Source: an uncultured Bacteroidales bacterium (lineage in GTDB: Bacteria > Bacteroidota > Bacteroidia > Bacteroidales > UBA932). From it: a DNA stretch of 37,539 nt. How positions within the stretch are numbered: position 1 is the stretch's first letter; every line of letters begins with the position of its first letter. The notes beneath the pieces were generated by a model. The model was not told where the DNA came from. It saw nothing but the letters and a program-made list of their open reading frames with translations, and did not search any database. The stretch is from NCBI GenBank assembly GCA_946538425.1, contig CAMNGM010000006.1, positions 1 through 37,539 on the forward strand. The letters run 5' to 3'. Shown here in pieces: positions 8,186 through 17,447 of the stretch. The position numbers and the translations under genes are program-made.

Positions 8186-9511
8186 ATGCGAAAAATGTAC
8201 AGACGCTGGCTGCTCCTCCTGCCGATCCTGGTCGTCTCTTCCTGTGGAAAACCGGAAAAAGGCGAAGCGGTCCCTCCGAGACGGATTCTCAACGTGTCCC
8301 CCACCGAAGTCCGGGTGGAAGCCAAGGAGACGGTTTTTTCCCTGGATGTCGACTGCAGTTTCGACTATGCCTTGGAGATCGACGCGGACTGGGTCGAACG
8401 GGTGGCGGGCTCGCCGGCGGCACGGCCGGAGTTCTCCGTCCGGGAAAACCCGTCCGATTCCGAGCGGAAGGCCACCCTCCGGTTCTACGACCCTTCGGAC
8501 CGGTATTTCTCCGCGCGGGTGAGTCTGGTCCAGGACGCCGGCGCCGGACCGCAAGGCGGGGGCGGACACGTCGTGGTCGCCTATGTGACGTCGTGGTCCT
8601 CCCCAATCCCCGACCCCCGGTATATGACCCATATCAACTACGCCTTCGGCCACGTCACCTCCTCGTTCGACGGGGTCCGCATCGACGGGGAAGGCCGGTT
8701 CCGGCAGATGGTCGCCCTCAAGGAGAAGAATCCGGCCCTGAAAGTGCTCCTTTCCGTGGGCGGATGGGGAAGCGGCGGATTCAGCGAGATGGCGTCCACG
8801 GCCGGGCGGAGGGAGGCTTTCGCCCGCGCCTGCAAGAAAATGCTGGACGACTACGGCGCCGACGGCGTCGACATCGACTGGGAATACCCCGGCAGCAGCG
8901 CGGCCGGAATCGCATCGTCGGACCGGGACAAGGCGAACTATACGGAGCTGATGAAGGCGATCCGGAGCGCCATCGGTTCGGGGAAGCTGTTGACGCTGGC
9001 TTCCTCCTGCGATGCCGGCTATATCGATTTCAAGGCCATCCTGCCCTATGTGGATTTCGTGAACATCATGGCCTATGACATGGCCTCGGCTCCCCAGCAC
9101 AACGCGCCCCTTTACCGGGAAAAGGACGGAAAGAGGTCCCCTGTCGCCGGCTGGTACACCTGCGACGAGGCGGTCAGCGCCCACCTGAAAGCCGGCATCC
9201 CCGCGGACAAGCTGGTCCTGGGAATGCCCTTCTACGGCCACGGCAACAACACGTACGGCAGTTTCGTCTACTACTGCGACATCAAGGGTCCCAAAGGCGG
9301 GGATACCGAAAAATGGGATGACGTCGGACAGGTCCCCTATTATGCCGACGCCTCAGGGAAGCTCACCCTGGGCTTCGACAATGTCCGCTCCATCGAAGCC
9401 AAGTGCCAGTATGTCCTGGACAAGGGCCTCCGGGGCGGGATGTACTGGGAGTATTGTTATGACAACGGCTCCCTGGATTTGGCCAAGGCGGTGGCGAGAA
9501 AGCTGCTCTAG
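8186..9511 (+). CDS. BACON-domain GH18 glycosidase lipoprotein (chitinase-like)
   Basis: The predicted lipoprotein (lipobox ending in Cys20) has an N-terminal BACON-type beta-sandwich at about residues 35-116 and a GH18 barrel at about 128-441. BACON domains in Bacteroidetes usually act as spacers or adhesion modules. The GH18 signature DGVDIDWE (226-233) is intact, with Glu233 as acid and Asp231 as its partner. LLSVGGWGSGGFS (188-200), NIMAYDM and GGMYWEY also fit the family. GH18 enzymes cleave beta-1,4 bonds next to GlcNAc by substrate-assisted catalysis, acting as chitinases or endo-N-acetylglucosaminidases. The catalytic part closely resembles the GH18 protein at 20607-21623. It has its own promoter-like box and faces the end of the PUL across a shared terminator. 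I chose the ATG at 8186; one at 8174 would add four residues, and one at 8195 would remove three. Confidence 0.9.
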   Translation: MRKMYRRWLLLLPILVVSSCGKPEKGEAVPPRRILNVSPTEVRVEAKETVFSLDVDCSFDYALEIDADWVERVAGSPAARPEFSVRENPSDSERKATLRFYDPSDRYFSARVSLVQDAGAGPQGGGGHVVVAYVTSWSSPIPDPRYMTHINYAFGHVTSSFDGVRIDGEGRFRQMVALKEKNPALKVLLSVGGWGSGGFSEMASTAGRREAFARACKKMLDDYGADGVDIDWEYPGSSAAGIASSDRDKANYTELMKAIRSAIGSGKLLTLASSCDAGYIDFKAILPYVDFVNIMAYDMASAPQHNAPLYREKDGKRSPVAGWYTCDEAVSAHLKAGIPADKLVLGMPFYGHGNNTYGSFVYYCDIKGPKGGDTEKWDDVGQVPYYADASGKLTLGFDNVRSIEAKCQYVLDKGLRGGMYWEYCYDNGSLDLAKAVARKLL

Positions 9512-9532
9512 CGCGCTCCTGAGCGAAAAACA

Positions 9533-9565
9533 AAAGGGGCCGGCTCGAAGCGAGCCGGCCCCTTT
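9533..9565. terminator. Bidirectional hairpin terminator between GH18 and the PUL
   Basis: A perfect 15-bp stem (9533-9547 with 9551-9565) has a 3-nt loop and a very GC-rich middle. On the minus strand the stem runs into TTTTGTTTTT, an excellent intrinsic terminator for the PUL transcript, whose last stop is at 9582. On the plus strand the tail is CCCTTTCCGTTC, weaker but plausible for the GH18 gene ending at 9511. Confidence 0.88.
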
Positions 9566-9581
9566 CCGTTCTACGGTCCGG

Positions 9582-10919
9582 TTACCAATCCACCTTGATC
9601 TGGATCTTGGTGACCGTGATGTCGCCGCCGATGATGAGCGCCGTCTCGGTCCCGTTCATCGTAGCGGCCATCCCTTCGGAGACTTCGAATTCCAGGAAGT
9701 CCTCGCCGCCGGCCAGGAAAATGTTGTTCGGGCTTTCCCCGCCGTCGCGGATGTAAGGAGCGCCCCACCAGCCATCGCACAGGCAGAACTGCTGAGGTGC
9801 ATCGTGGTGGGCGAACGTGAGCCGGATCGTCTGGCCGGCTTCCGGGGTGATGGCCGAGAGGTCCAGCTCGGAGGCCGGGAGGTACCACCACCAGCCGGTC
9901 GTGTATTCACCGGTCCAGAGGGTCGGATACTCGCGGAAGAACTCGACTTTCTTGAGCAGGTAGTTTCCGGAGCAGACCACGAGGCCGCCGCCGGACTTGA
10001 TGGTGGCGACCATCCCCGCCGTCAGGGCGAATTCGACTTCGGTGACGCCGGCGGCCACATCCTGGGAGATCCAGTCGGCCCAGTTCGCATCATACAGGCA
10101 CACGTTGCAACCGTTCGGATTGTCGATCGTCAGACGGATCATCTGGCCTTCCCGGACCACGATCCCCTCGAGATTGAGAAGGTCGGTGGTGAGATACCCG
10201 TAGGTCGACCAGTCGTGGATATCGATTTCGCCTTCCCAGACGGCCACATATCCTTCGCCGGCGGCCTGCTCTCCGCCTCCCGAAATCTTGTCGGACAGGG
10301 TCACCTCCGGCAGCGTGTATTTCTTGCCGCTGCAGTCCTCGAGGACGATCCGGGCCGGTCCGGCCTGGATGCCCATCGGGGAATAGATGTACAGGGAGCC
10401 GGTCGCCTTGCGCTTGAATTCACCGGCAGGGACGACGATGTCCTTCCCGTCTTCTCCCGGGAAATACGCCTTGGTGATGAACTCGAGGTCCTTGCCGTAC
10501 ACCTCCAGGCATTCGTTGATCTGGATTTCCTTGTCCAGCGGAGCCACGGTGGAAGGCGTGGGATCGCCCAGCGTCAGGGCCATCACCGACTCGGCCGTTT
10601 CGCCGTCGGCCTCCACGATGACCGTTCCCCCTTCCGCAGAAACGCCCGCAGGGGTGGTGACGGAGATGTATCCGCTTCCCACCTTGACGATGTCTTTCGC
10701 GGTGACATTGCCCGGGAAGACGACGGCCGTCGCCTTCTCGAGACCGGTACCGGTGATGGTGACGACCTGCCCTTCGATCACTTTCGTCGGCAGGACGGAC
10801 TTCACGACGAGCACATCGTTGGCATCCGTGTCCATCGTCTCGCCGCACGAGGTCAGCGCCACGTTCGCCAGCAGTGCGAATCCCGAAGCCAGCAGAAGAT
10901 GTATGATGTTCTTTTTCAT
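9582..10919 (-). CDS. IPT/TIG-domain surface glycan-binding lipoprotein (SusE/F position)
   Basis: This 445-residue lipoprotein (LTSC, Cys25) is the last gene of the PUL, directly after a SusCD pair, where surface glycan-binding proteins are normally encoded. Acidic residues soon after the Cys (GETMDTD) suit surface export. Two Ig-like IPT/TIG-type domains are likely at about 39-115 and 122-207. They are followed by two similar modules of about 100 residues (226-328 and 333-443). Both modules start with a W-x-GE element and contain GQxIRLT, an aromatic patch with Cys-x-Cys or Cys-x-x-Cys nearby, and end with a strand ending in a KK/TK-hydrophobic pattern. The second carries a WWW run, typical of sugar platforms. 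I see no catalytic signature. The start at 10919 gives a proper lipoprotein signal; an upstream in-frame ATG at 10949 would only add ten residues before it. The module repeat is my own alignment by eye. Confidence 0.85.
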   Translation of the reverse strand: MKKNIIHLLLASGFALLANVALTSCGETMDTDANDVLVVKSVLPTKVIEGQVVTITGTGLEKATAVVFPGNVTAKDIVKVGSGYISVTTPAGVSAEGGTVIVEADGETAESVMALTLGDPTPSTVAPLDKEIQINECLEVYGKDLEFITKAYFPGEDGKDIVVPAGEFKRKATGSLYIYSPMGIQAGPARIVLEDCSGKKYTLPEVTLSDKISGGGEQAAGEGYVAVWEGEIDIHDWSTYGYLTTDLLNLEGIVVREGQMIRLTIDNPNGCNVCLYDANWADWISQDVAAGVTEVEFALTAGMVATIKSGGGLVVCSGNYLLKKVEFFREYPTLWTGEYTTGWWWYLPASELDLSAITPEAGQTIRLTFAHHDAPQQFCLCDGWWGAPYIRDGGESPNNIFLAGGEDFLEFEVSEGMAATMNGTETALIIGGDITVTKIQIKVDW

Positions 10920-10953
10920 AAATCCTGATTGTTTGATCGTTCGTTGCATGAGT

Positions 10954-12648
10954 TTACCAATTCGGGTTCTGCTTCAGACTGCCGTTCTTCTGGATCTCGG
11001 ACTGAGGGATCGGGTACAGGTTGTACTTCTCGTCCCACTGGCGGGTCTGGGTCGAACGGTTGAGAATCACGTTGCCGGCCGCATCCAGCCGGAAATCGGC
11101 CACGGCGACGTTCTTGAAGAAATCGGCGCCCTTCTTCCAGCGGCGCACATCCCAGAAGCGGTGGCCTTCGAAGGCGAGCTCCACCATCCGCTCGCGCATA
11201 TAGCGCTCCTCGAAGCCGTCGTTCCCCTTGAACGAGGGCATATCGATGTCGGGACGGCTGCGGAGCACGTTGACGGCCTCGTTGGCCGACATCCCGAACT
11301 CGCCCTTCGCATCGGCGTCGCCGTAATAGTTGTACATCGCCTCCGCGTAGTTGAGGTAGACCTCGGCAAGCCGCATCACGATCCAGTTGTGACGGCTCGT
11401 GGTCTGGTTGTTGGCGGTGGTGACGCAGTTGCCGTCCACGAACTTCTTCAGGTAGTAGCCCGTGGGAGTCGCCCCGTATTTGGGCGCCCCGTTGAAGCCG
11501 CCCCGGTAGGTCTCGACGGCGATCTGCTGCGCCGCATTGGCCGGCCAGAGGTCGCCGTTCTTCACGACGGTGAGTTCGAAGCGGGGATCGAGCCCGTCAT
11601 ACGGTTTCTCGGCGGTCACGTCCACGTTGCCGGGGTGTTTCTCCCGGAAGGTCTTTCCGTCCGCCTTGTATTCGTAGGCGTCCACCAGGGCCTGCGTGGG
11701 GCAGTTGCCGGAGTTGCCGTTCTCCACGCCCACGGGGTAGTTGTTCTTCTCGAAACGGTTGTCGGCCTGGGTTCCGAGGACGAAGATGAATTCCGGATTG
11801 GTGAAGGTCTCGTGTCCCCAGAGGTTGGCATAGGCGCTCAGGCTGTAGCCCCAGCGCTGCGCATTGTCGATGAGGACCTTGCTCGCCGCGGCAGCCTCTT
11901 TCCAGAGCTCCTTGTCGTTGTCCGTATTGAACAGCGGGGAGGCCTGATACAGAAGGGCGCGGGCTTTCAGGGCCAGGGCGGCGCCGCGGGTGGCGCGGCC
12001 GATCTCCTGGCCGGGGATGTCCTTGAACGACACGGGCAGATACTCGGCCACGGCGTCGAGTTCGTTGACGATGAACTGGAAGACCTCCTTCGAGGGCGTG
12101 CGCTCCAGGGAGTTGGCCTGCTCGTTGGTGAGCGTCGTCGTCACCAGGGGCACGTCGCCGTACGTGCGGACCAGGTCGAAGTAGAACCAGGCACGCAGGA
12201 AGCGCAGCTCGTAGGGGAACAGCTCGAACTGCTGCACCATCGTCTGGTAGTTGGGATCGTACTCATAGTCCGACAGGTCGATCTTGTGGATGCGCTCCAG
12301 GTACATATGCACCTGGGCGATGGCGCGGTAAGACCGGTCCCACGTGTTGGAGAAAGGGTTCGAAGGGGTCCATCCCCCGTTGTAATACTTGTGGATCGGG
12401 GAAAGGGACAGCGCGAACTGGGCTTCGTCCGTGGCGCTGGCCAACATCGCGCCGTTGCCGTAGATGTCGTCCTTGAATTCGCTGGGAAGCTGCGCATAGA
12501 CATCGTAGACAAGCGCCTTCACGCCGTTGATGGGGCTGTTGTAGGTCCACTCTTCGTCACGGTTCGACGCTTCGTTGTAATCCAGGTTGGCGCAGCCGGC
12601 AAGGGCCGCCGCCGCCACGGTTGCGAGCGCATATACTATCTTTTTCAT
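10954..12648 (-). CDS. SusD/RagB-family lipoprotein, pair 1
   Basis: SusD proteins are surface lipoproteins that cap a SusC porin and capture oligosaccharides. This 564-residue protein has a lipoprotein signal (ALAGC, Cys19), the helical TPR-rich N-terminal half, and the typical ending YPIPQSEIQKNG...QNPNW. Other SusD features are the LRFLRAWFYFDLVRTYGDVPLV region and the RLAEVYLNYAEA helix in the C-terminal half. It lies 14 nt after its SusC partner and 34 nt before the IPT-domain lipoprotein, so the three form a transport and binding unit. The ligand cannot be predicted from the sequence alone. The PUL context suggests a GlcNAc-containing glycan. Confidence 0.94.
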   Translation of the reverse strand: MKKIVYALATVAAAALAGCANLDYNEASNRDEEWTYNSPINGVKALVYDVYAQLPSEFKDDIYGNGAMLASATDEAQFALSLSPIHKYYNGGWTPSNPFSNTWDRSYRAIAQVHMYLERIHKIDLSDYEYDPNYQTMVQQFELFPYELRFLRAWFYFDLVRTYGDVPLVTTTLTNEQANSLERTPSKEVFQFIVNELDAVAEYLPVSFKDIPGQEIGRATRGAALALKARALLYQASPLFNTDNDKELWKEAAAASKVLIDNAQRWGYSLSAYANLWGHETFTNPEFIFVLGTQADNRFEKNNYPVGVENGNSGNCPTQALVDAYEYKADGKTFREKHPGNVDVTAEKPYDGLDPRFELTVVKNGDLWPANAAQQIAVETYRGGFNGAPKYGATPTGYYLKKFVDGNCVTTANNQTTSRHNWIVMRLAEVYLNYAEAMYNYYGDADAKGEFGMSANEAVNVLRSRPDIDMPSFKGNDGFEERYMRERMVELAFEGHRFWDVRRWKKGADFFKNVAVADFRLDAAGNVILNRSTQTRQWDEKYNLYPIPQSEIQKNGSLKQNPNW

Positions 12649-12662
12649 AAACGTATCTCGGA

Positions 12663-15440
12663 TTAGAAGGTTAAGGTGACACCGATGTTGACGCCCTTGA
12701 ACAGGGGATATGCCGTCGAAAGCACTTCGGCATCCATCGCGGCGACATTGTCGAAGGAAAGGAGGTTCTCGCCCTGGACAAACACCTTGGCGGCACAGAC
12801 GGGCAGCTTCTCGAGCAGGGCGGCCGGAACCTTGTAGTAGAGCTCCATGTTGCGCAGCTTCAGGAAGCGGACGCTCTTGTACCAGATGTCGCTGGCCTGG
12901 GCGTTGTTGCTGTTGTCCTGCGTGGTCAGACGGGGATAGAGGGCGTTTTCGCCGGCCACATCCCAGCAGTGGTTGTTATAGTCCACGGAGAGGTTGCCGT
13001 TGTTGCCCAGGCCGCCCCAGATGGCCGCGGGAAGGTACTTCATATAGTTGCCGGTTCCCTGGAACCAGGCGTTCAGGCCGAAGCCCTTGTACTCGACGCC
13101 CAGGTTGAAGGCGTAGTTGAGCTCCGGGATGCCGGTGGCGCCGTCCAGGCTGGCGACGTCGAATTCGTTGACGACCTTGTCCCCGTTGAGGTCCCGGTAT
13201 TTCACGTCGCCGGGCCGGACCTGGGAGTACTCCTGCGGGAAGCTGGCGGCGATGTCGGCATCGTCCTTGAAGAATCCCGCCGAATGCAGGCCCCAGGCCT
13301 CGTTCACGCGATGGCCCACGGGATCGCTCAGCGGATACACCGGCGTGCCGATGTACCGGGTCACCACATTGCGGGCCCAGGACAGGTTGGCCCCCAGGTT
13401 CAGGTGGAGGTCGCGGGCGATTTCCTTGGCATACTTGGCGCCGACCTCGAAGCCGTAGCTGGCCACCTCGCCGACGTCGTTGTAGGAGGACTGGATACCG
13501 ACCACGGAGGAGTTCTCATGGCTGGCGGACAGCATGATGTGGCTGCGCAGCTGGTAGAAAGCATCCGCCGTGAAGTCCAGCGCACCGGCCAGGCGAAGGT
13601 CGGCGCCCAGGTTGAAGCTGGCGGCAGTCTCCTGCGAGAAATCGGTGGTGGGGAAAGCGTCCAGCGAGGCGCCCCAGGTGGAAGAATAATCGGTGCCGAT
13701 GATCACATACCCGTGCGTGGCGTCCCAGGTAGGCAGCCACATCCCGTAGGTGGGCATATAGTCGGTATGCTGGAGACCGGCCGAAGCGCGCAGCTTTCCG
13801 TAATTGAGGAAGCCGGCTTCGTCGTTGTCGAAGATCCAACCCAGCGAAAGGACCGGAGAGAAGGCCCATTTGGACGGGTAGGAACGGCTGGAGCCGTTGC
13901 CTGCGAGCACCAGGTCGGCCACGTAGCGGTTCTGCCTGTCATAGTGCAAAACGCCCATGATGTTCTTGCGGTAGAAGCTGTTCCCGCGTCCGTTGGCATT
14001 GATGCTGACATTCTCGTAGATGGCGGCCGCGTTGAAGTGGTCGTCGCCGAAGAAAGAGTGGCGGTAGTCGATCGCGGCGCTGGCCTTGACTTTCCACCAC
14101 TGATTGTCGATCCAGTTGCTGAAGGTCAGGTTCACCTCCTTGTTGCCGAAGGTATTCAGGGCGACGTTGTTCTTGTCGCCGACAGCGCCGGTATAACGCT
14201 CGTAGCCATACTCGTGCGCCTTGTGGGAATTCTCGGCATAGATGGCGGCATTGGAGTAGCCGGCGCTCGCCCAGAAGCTCAAGCCCGCCAGGAGGAAGTC
14301 CAGTTTTTGAGTCAGCTTGGCATCCACCCACAGCTGACGCTGGTGCGTTTTGTAGAATCCGGAGTCCTGGACCTTGGCCACGGGGTTGGCGTCGCCGAAG
14401 GCTTCGTTGCCGCCCCAGATCCCCGTCGAAGTCTTGAAGGGGAAAGCGTTGGCCGGCAGGCTGTAGACGGCGGCGACGGCCCCATCGGCCCCGATGTCGG
14501 ACGGCCGGAGGGTCTCCTGGAACATGCCGAAGAGATTCACCGCCATCACGGTGGACGGGGTGATGTCGATATCCAGGTTCGTGCGGATATTGGCCTTGGA
14601 CTGGCGCAGCTGGGCATTGTAGTCGGCCTGCCTGGCGTCCTTGAATGCGCCTCCCGCGTCGATGAAGTCGATCAGGGAGTAGTATCTCACCCGGTCCGTC
14701 CCGCCTTTCACCGACACATAGGCATGGTCCTCCTTGGAGATACCGGTGAACGTCTGGTCCTTCCAGTTGACATTCGGGTAGAAGAACGGGTCGGAGCCGT
14801 CCTTGAAGAGGTTCAGTTCCGCATCGGTGTACGCGACGGGGAGCCCGTCGCTGATGCGCGCGTAGTTGACGGCGCTGGCATACTCATAGGCGTCGGTCAT
14901 CTCGGCGAATTCGGGGGCGAACTGGAATTTGTGGCTGTAGTCCACTTTCACCTGCGCCTTGCCGATGGCGCCGCGCTTGGTCTTCACCAGGATGGCCCCG
15001 TTCACGCCGGCGTGTCCGAGGAGCGCGGTCGCGGCCGCGTCCTTGAGGACGGTGACACTTTCCACCTCCTCCACGCTCAGGCGGTCGATCGGACGCTCAT
15101 AGCCGTCCACGAGGATGAGGATGCCCTTGTCATTGAGCGTGTGGTAGCCGCGGATATTGAACGCGGCTCCCTTGTTCTCGTCACCGGAGAAACCGCCCTG
15201 CGACAGGGCCGTCAGGCCGGCCAGACGGCCGTACAGGGCCTGGGCAAGATTGTTTGCCGACGTCTGCTGCAGCTCTTCGCCCGTGATCGTGACCGCGGAG
15301 GCGGTGCTCAGGAAATCACTGGACTCCACACCGTAACCCAGGTCATAGGCCTTCGCATTCTTGTCGTTGAGTTTCACTTGCGCGTTTGCCGACAAAGTGA
15401 GAACGGCACCCGCAAGCAAGAACATTCTACGTATATTCAT
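12663..15440 (-). CDS. SusC/RagA-family TonB-dependent transporter, pair 1 (short N-terminus)
   Basis: This outer-membrane beta-barrel imports glycan fragments with energy from TonB. The 925-residue protein has a Sec signal (cleavage likely after ANA, near residue 21). After about 20 more residues it passes into the plug domain (SAVTITGEELQQTSANNLAQAL, then FNIRGYHTLNDKGILILVDGYERPIDRLSV, abbreviated here as two separate stretches). The carboxypeptidase-regulatory-like domain of about 75 residues, found in both other SusC proteins of this locus, is missing. No frameshift or remnant is visible upstream. The C-terminus ends in a barrel-like NIGVTLTF with terminal Phe. It stands 34 nt after SusD-2 and 14 nt before SusD-1. 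An alternative start at Met6 is possible. Confidence 0.92.
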   Translation of the reverse strand: MNIRRMFLLAGAVLTLSANAQVKLNDKNAKAYDLGYGVESSDFLSTASAVTITGEELQQTSANNLAQALYGRLAGLTALSQGGFSGDENKGAAFNIRGYHTLNDKGILILVDGYERPIDRLSVEEVESVTVLKDAAATALLGHAGVNGAILVKTKRGAIGKAQVKVDYSHKFQFAPEFAEMTDAYEYASAVNYARISDGLPVAYTDAELNLFKDGSDPFFYPNVNWKDQTFTGISKEDHAYVSVKGGTDRVRYYSLIDFIDAGGAFKDARQADYNAQLRQSKANIRTNLDIDITPSTVMAVNLFGMFQETLRPSDIGADGAVAAVYSLPANAFPFKTSTGIWGGNEAFGDANPVAKVQDSGFYKTHQRQLWVDAKLTQKLDFLLAGLSFWASAGYSNAAIYAENSHKAHEYGYERYTGAVGDKNNVALNTFGNKEVNLTFSNWIDNQWWKVKASAAIDYRHSFFGDDHFNAAAIYENVSINANGRGNSFYRKNIMGVLHYDRQNRYVADLVLAGNGSSRSYPSKWAFSPVLSLGWIFDNDEAGFLNYGKLRASAGLQHTDYMPTYGMWLPTWDATHGYVIIGTDYSSTWGASLDAFPTTDFSQETAASFNLGADLRLAGALDFTADAFYQLRSHIMLSASHENSSVVGIQSSYNDVGEVASYGFEVGAKYAKEIARDLHLNLGANLSWARNVVTRYIGTPVYPLSDPVGHRVNEAWGLHSAGFFKDDADIAASFPQEYSQVRPGDVKYRDLNGDKVVNEFDVASLDGATGIPELNYAFNLGVEYKGFGLNAWFQGTGNYMKYLPAAIWGGLGNNGNLSVDYNNHCWDVAGENALYPRLTTQDNSNNAQASDIWYKSVRFLKLRNMELYYKVPAALLEKLPVCAAKVFVQGENLLSFDNVAAMDAEVLSTAYPLFKGVNIGVTLTF

Positions 15441-15474
15441 ATTCTACAAGTCTTATTGATGGTTAAAATCCGGA

Positions 15475-17436
15475 TTACCAACCGGGGTTCTGGTTCAGTC
15501 CATAGCCTTTGTTGATCTCGTTGCGGGAAATCGGAGCGAGGTACCACTTCTCGGACCACTTGCTCGCCTGGTCGGCGGTGTCCCACCATACGCGGATGTT
15601 GTTGGTGCAAGGGATCTTCTCATAGATGCAGCTGGGCCAGGGTTCGCCGGGCTGGAGGCTGGTGTTGCCGCCGTAGTCGGCGGGATCCATCCGCTTGCCG
15701 TCGGCGTCCTTGCGCCACATCCGCAGCTGGTGGACCTGCTTCTTGAAGATGTCGGATCTCTTGTAGCGGATGAGATCGTACCAGCGGACATCTTCATAGC
15801 CGAATTCGCAGGCTCTTTCCTGGAACAGCTGGTCGATGAAGTTGTCCTTGTCCGTGGTCAGGTTCAGTTCCGGATTCATCACTTCCACCTTGCCCAGGCC
15901 CACGCGGGCGCGGACCTTGTTCATCTCGTCGCAGGCTTTCTGCAGATTGCCGGTCTGGGCCAGCGCCTCGGCGTAGCAAAGGTGGATGTCGGCCATCCTC
16001 AGGTAGGCATAGTTGGTGGGATAGTAGGCGGCGTAGCCGTTGTCACGCAGATACTTGAACAGTTTCAGCCGGGTCGACCAGGGGTTGTCGGTGACCTGGG
16101 GATTGAAGTTCTGGTCGATGTTGCCGCCCTGCCAGAGCTCGGTGCTGGAAAGGCCGCCGTACTGCTCGACCAGGTTGTTGCGGTTCACCACCATCGTTTC
16201 GTACAGGCGGGGGTCACGGTTCACGAAGATGTCGACATTCTCGGGGTTGTCCGTATTGAAGACATAGTCGTAAGGGAAGTTGCGGCCGTCCGCCATTCCG
16301 AACATCTCCATATATTCCAGGGTGAACAGGGCCATCCCGAACTCGTCCATTCCTTCGACGTTCCAGTCGCCGTTCCAGGCGTTGGTGCCGGGGCCCGCGT
16401 GGACCTCGATCACTTTCTCACTGTTGCCACGGAACCAGTAGGCGGCCCGGAACGCGTTGCAATAGTCCTGCTCGGTCGTTCCGGTGGGCTGAACCAGGGC
16501 GAAGTAATTGCCGTTGGCGCTGTTGGCCTGGAAGAAATCCTCGCAGGCCTTCAGGGCCTTCTGCCACAACTCTGGCTGATAGCCGCCCGTCCAGACCTGA
16601 TGGATGTCCTGGTTCTCTTCGTTGCGGGTGAATTCCATATACGGCTTCTCGTTGTTGAACAGCGGGGAGGCCACGAAGTTCCACAGCTTCACCCGCAGGC
16701 CATAGGCCGAGCCCTTGGTCAGGCGTCCCGAATTGTTGGCCTGGTCCTTCACATAGAAAGGAAGCCCGGGCTCGTCGATGGCGGCCTGGATCAGGGAGTC
16801 GATGAACTCCGCCGTCTCCAGCACGCTCATCCGCCGGCCGTCCACGATGTCGGCCGCCTCAAAGGCGCGGTCCACTTTCGGGAGTCCGCCGAAGTTGCGG
16901 AAGGCATCCAGGTAGCGCGACGCCATGATGACATAGGCCTCGCCCCGGAGCTGGCTCTTTTCGTTGTCGTCCAGGTCGGGGACCTTGTCGATATTCTCGA
17001 TGAACTGCCAGGCCTCCCGGACCGTGCGCCAGATACCGACACGGTCGCTGTTGTTGATGAAGGGCATCCGGACATTGGTCCCGTTGTCCTGGTCGGACTC
17101 GGTCAGGCTGCCCTGGTAGTAAGCGGACACCATGTGCCATCCGCAGTAGGACTGGCAGATGTCAGTAAGCGCGTCGGCGTGGGAATACCACAAGGCGCCG
17201 GTATAGGTGAAGGGGTTGTGCATGGCACCGTAGATGTGCCAGAGGAAACGCTTGGCGTTCTCTCCTTTGACGAAGATGGTATCGATGGTCACATCCACGC
17301 CGGGCTGCTTGTCCAGGAAGCGGTTGCCGACGCTGATCTCCTCCACGCAGGAGTTCATCGACCCCATTCCCGCAAGGACGGCGACGGCAAAAACGATCGT
17401 GGAAGCCTTTATTCTCATTTTCTCGATCAGTTTCAT
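15475..17436 (-). CDS. SusD/RagB-family lipoprotein, pair 2 (large)
   Basis: This 653-residue surface lipoprotein has lipobox SMNSC (Cys30) followed by EE, in keeping with surface export. It is longer than SusD-1 and SusD-3. SusD features include LRGEAYVIMASRYLDAFRNF in the N-terminal TPR-like part, the YLRMADIHLCYAEALAQTG helix, and the ending LAPISRNEINKGYGLNQNPGW. It starts 11 nt after SusC-2, so it pairs with it. The extra length lies in the middle and C-terminal half, where loops that shape the binding site usually vary. The start at 17436 is the first ATG; Met7 is an alternative and would give a more typical signal peptide. Confidence 0.93.
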   Translation of the reverse strand: MKLIEKMRIKASTIVFAVAVLAGMGSMNSCVEEISVGNRFLDKQPGVDVTIDTIFVKGENAKRFLWHIYGAMHNPFTYTGALWYSHADALTDICQSYCGWHMVSAYYQGSLTESDQDNGTNVRMPFINNSDRVGIWRTVREAWQFIENIDKVPDLDDNEKSQLRGEAYVIMASRYLDAFRNFGGLPKVDRAFEAADIVDGRRMSVLETAEFIDSLIQAAIDEPGLPFYVKDQANNSGRLTKGSAYGLRVKLWNFVASPLFNNEKPYMEFTRNEENQDIHQVWTGGYQPELWQKALKACEDFFQANSANGNYFALVQPTGTTEQDYCNAFRAAYWFRGNSEKVIEVHAGPGTNAWNGDWNVEGMDEFGMALFTLEYMEMFGMADGRNFPYDYVFNTDNPENVDIFVNRDPRLYETMVVNRNNLVEQYGGLSSTELWQGGNIDQNFNPQVTDNPWSTRLKLFKYLRDNGYAAYYPTNYAYLRMADIHLCYAEALAQTGNLQKACDEMNKVRARVGLGKVEVMNPELNLTTDKDNFIDQLFQERACEFGYEDVRWYDLIRYKRSDIFKKQVHQLRMWRKDADGKRMDPADYGGNTSLQPGEPWPSCIYEKIPCTNNIRVWWDTADQASKWSEKWYLAPISRNEINKGYGLNQNPGW

Positions 17437-17447
17437 AATCCGGGATA

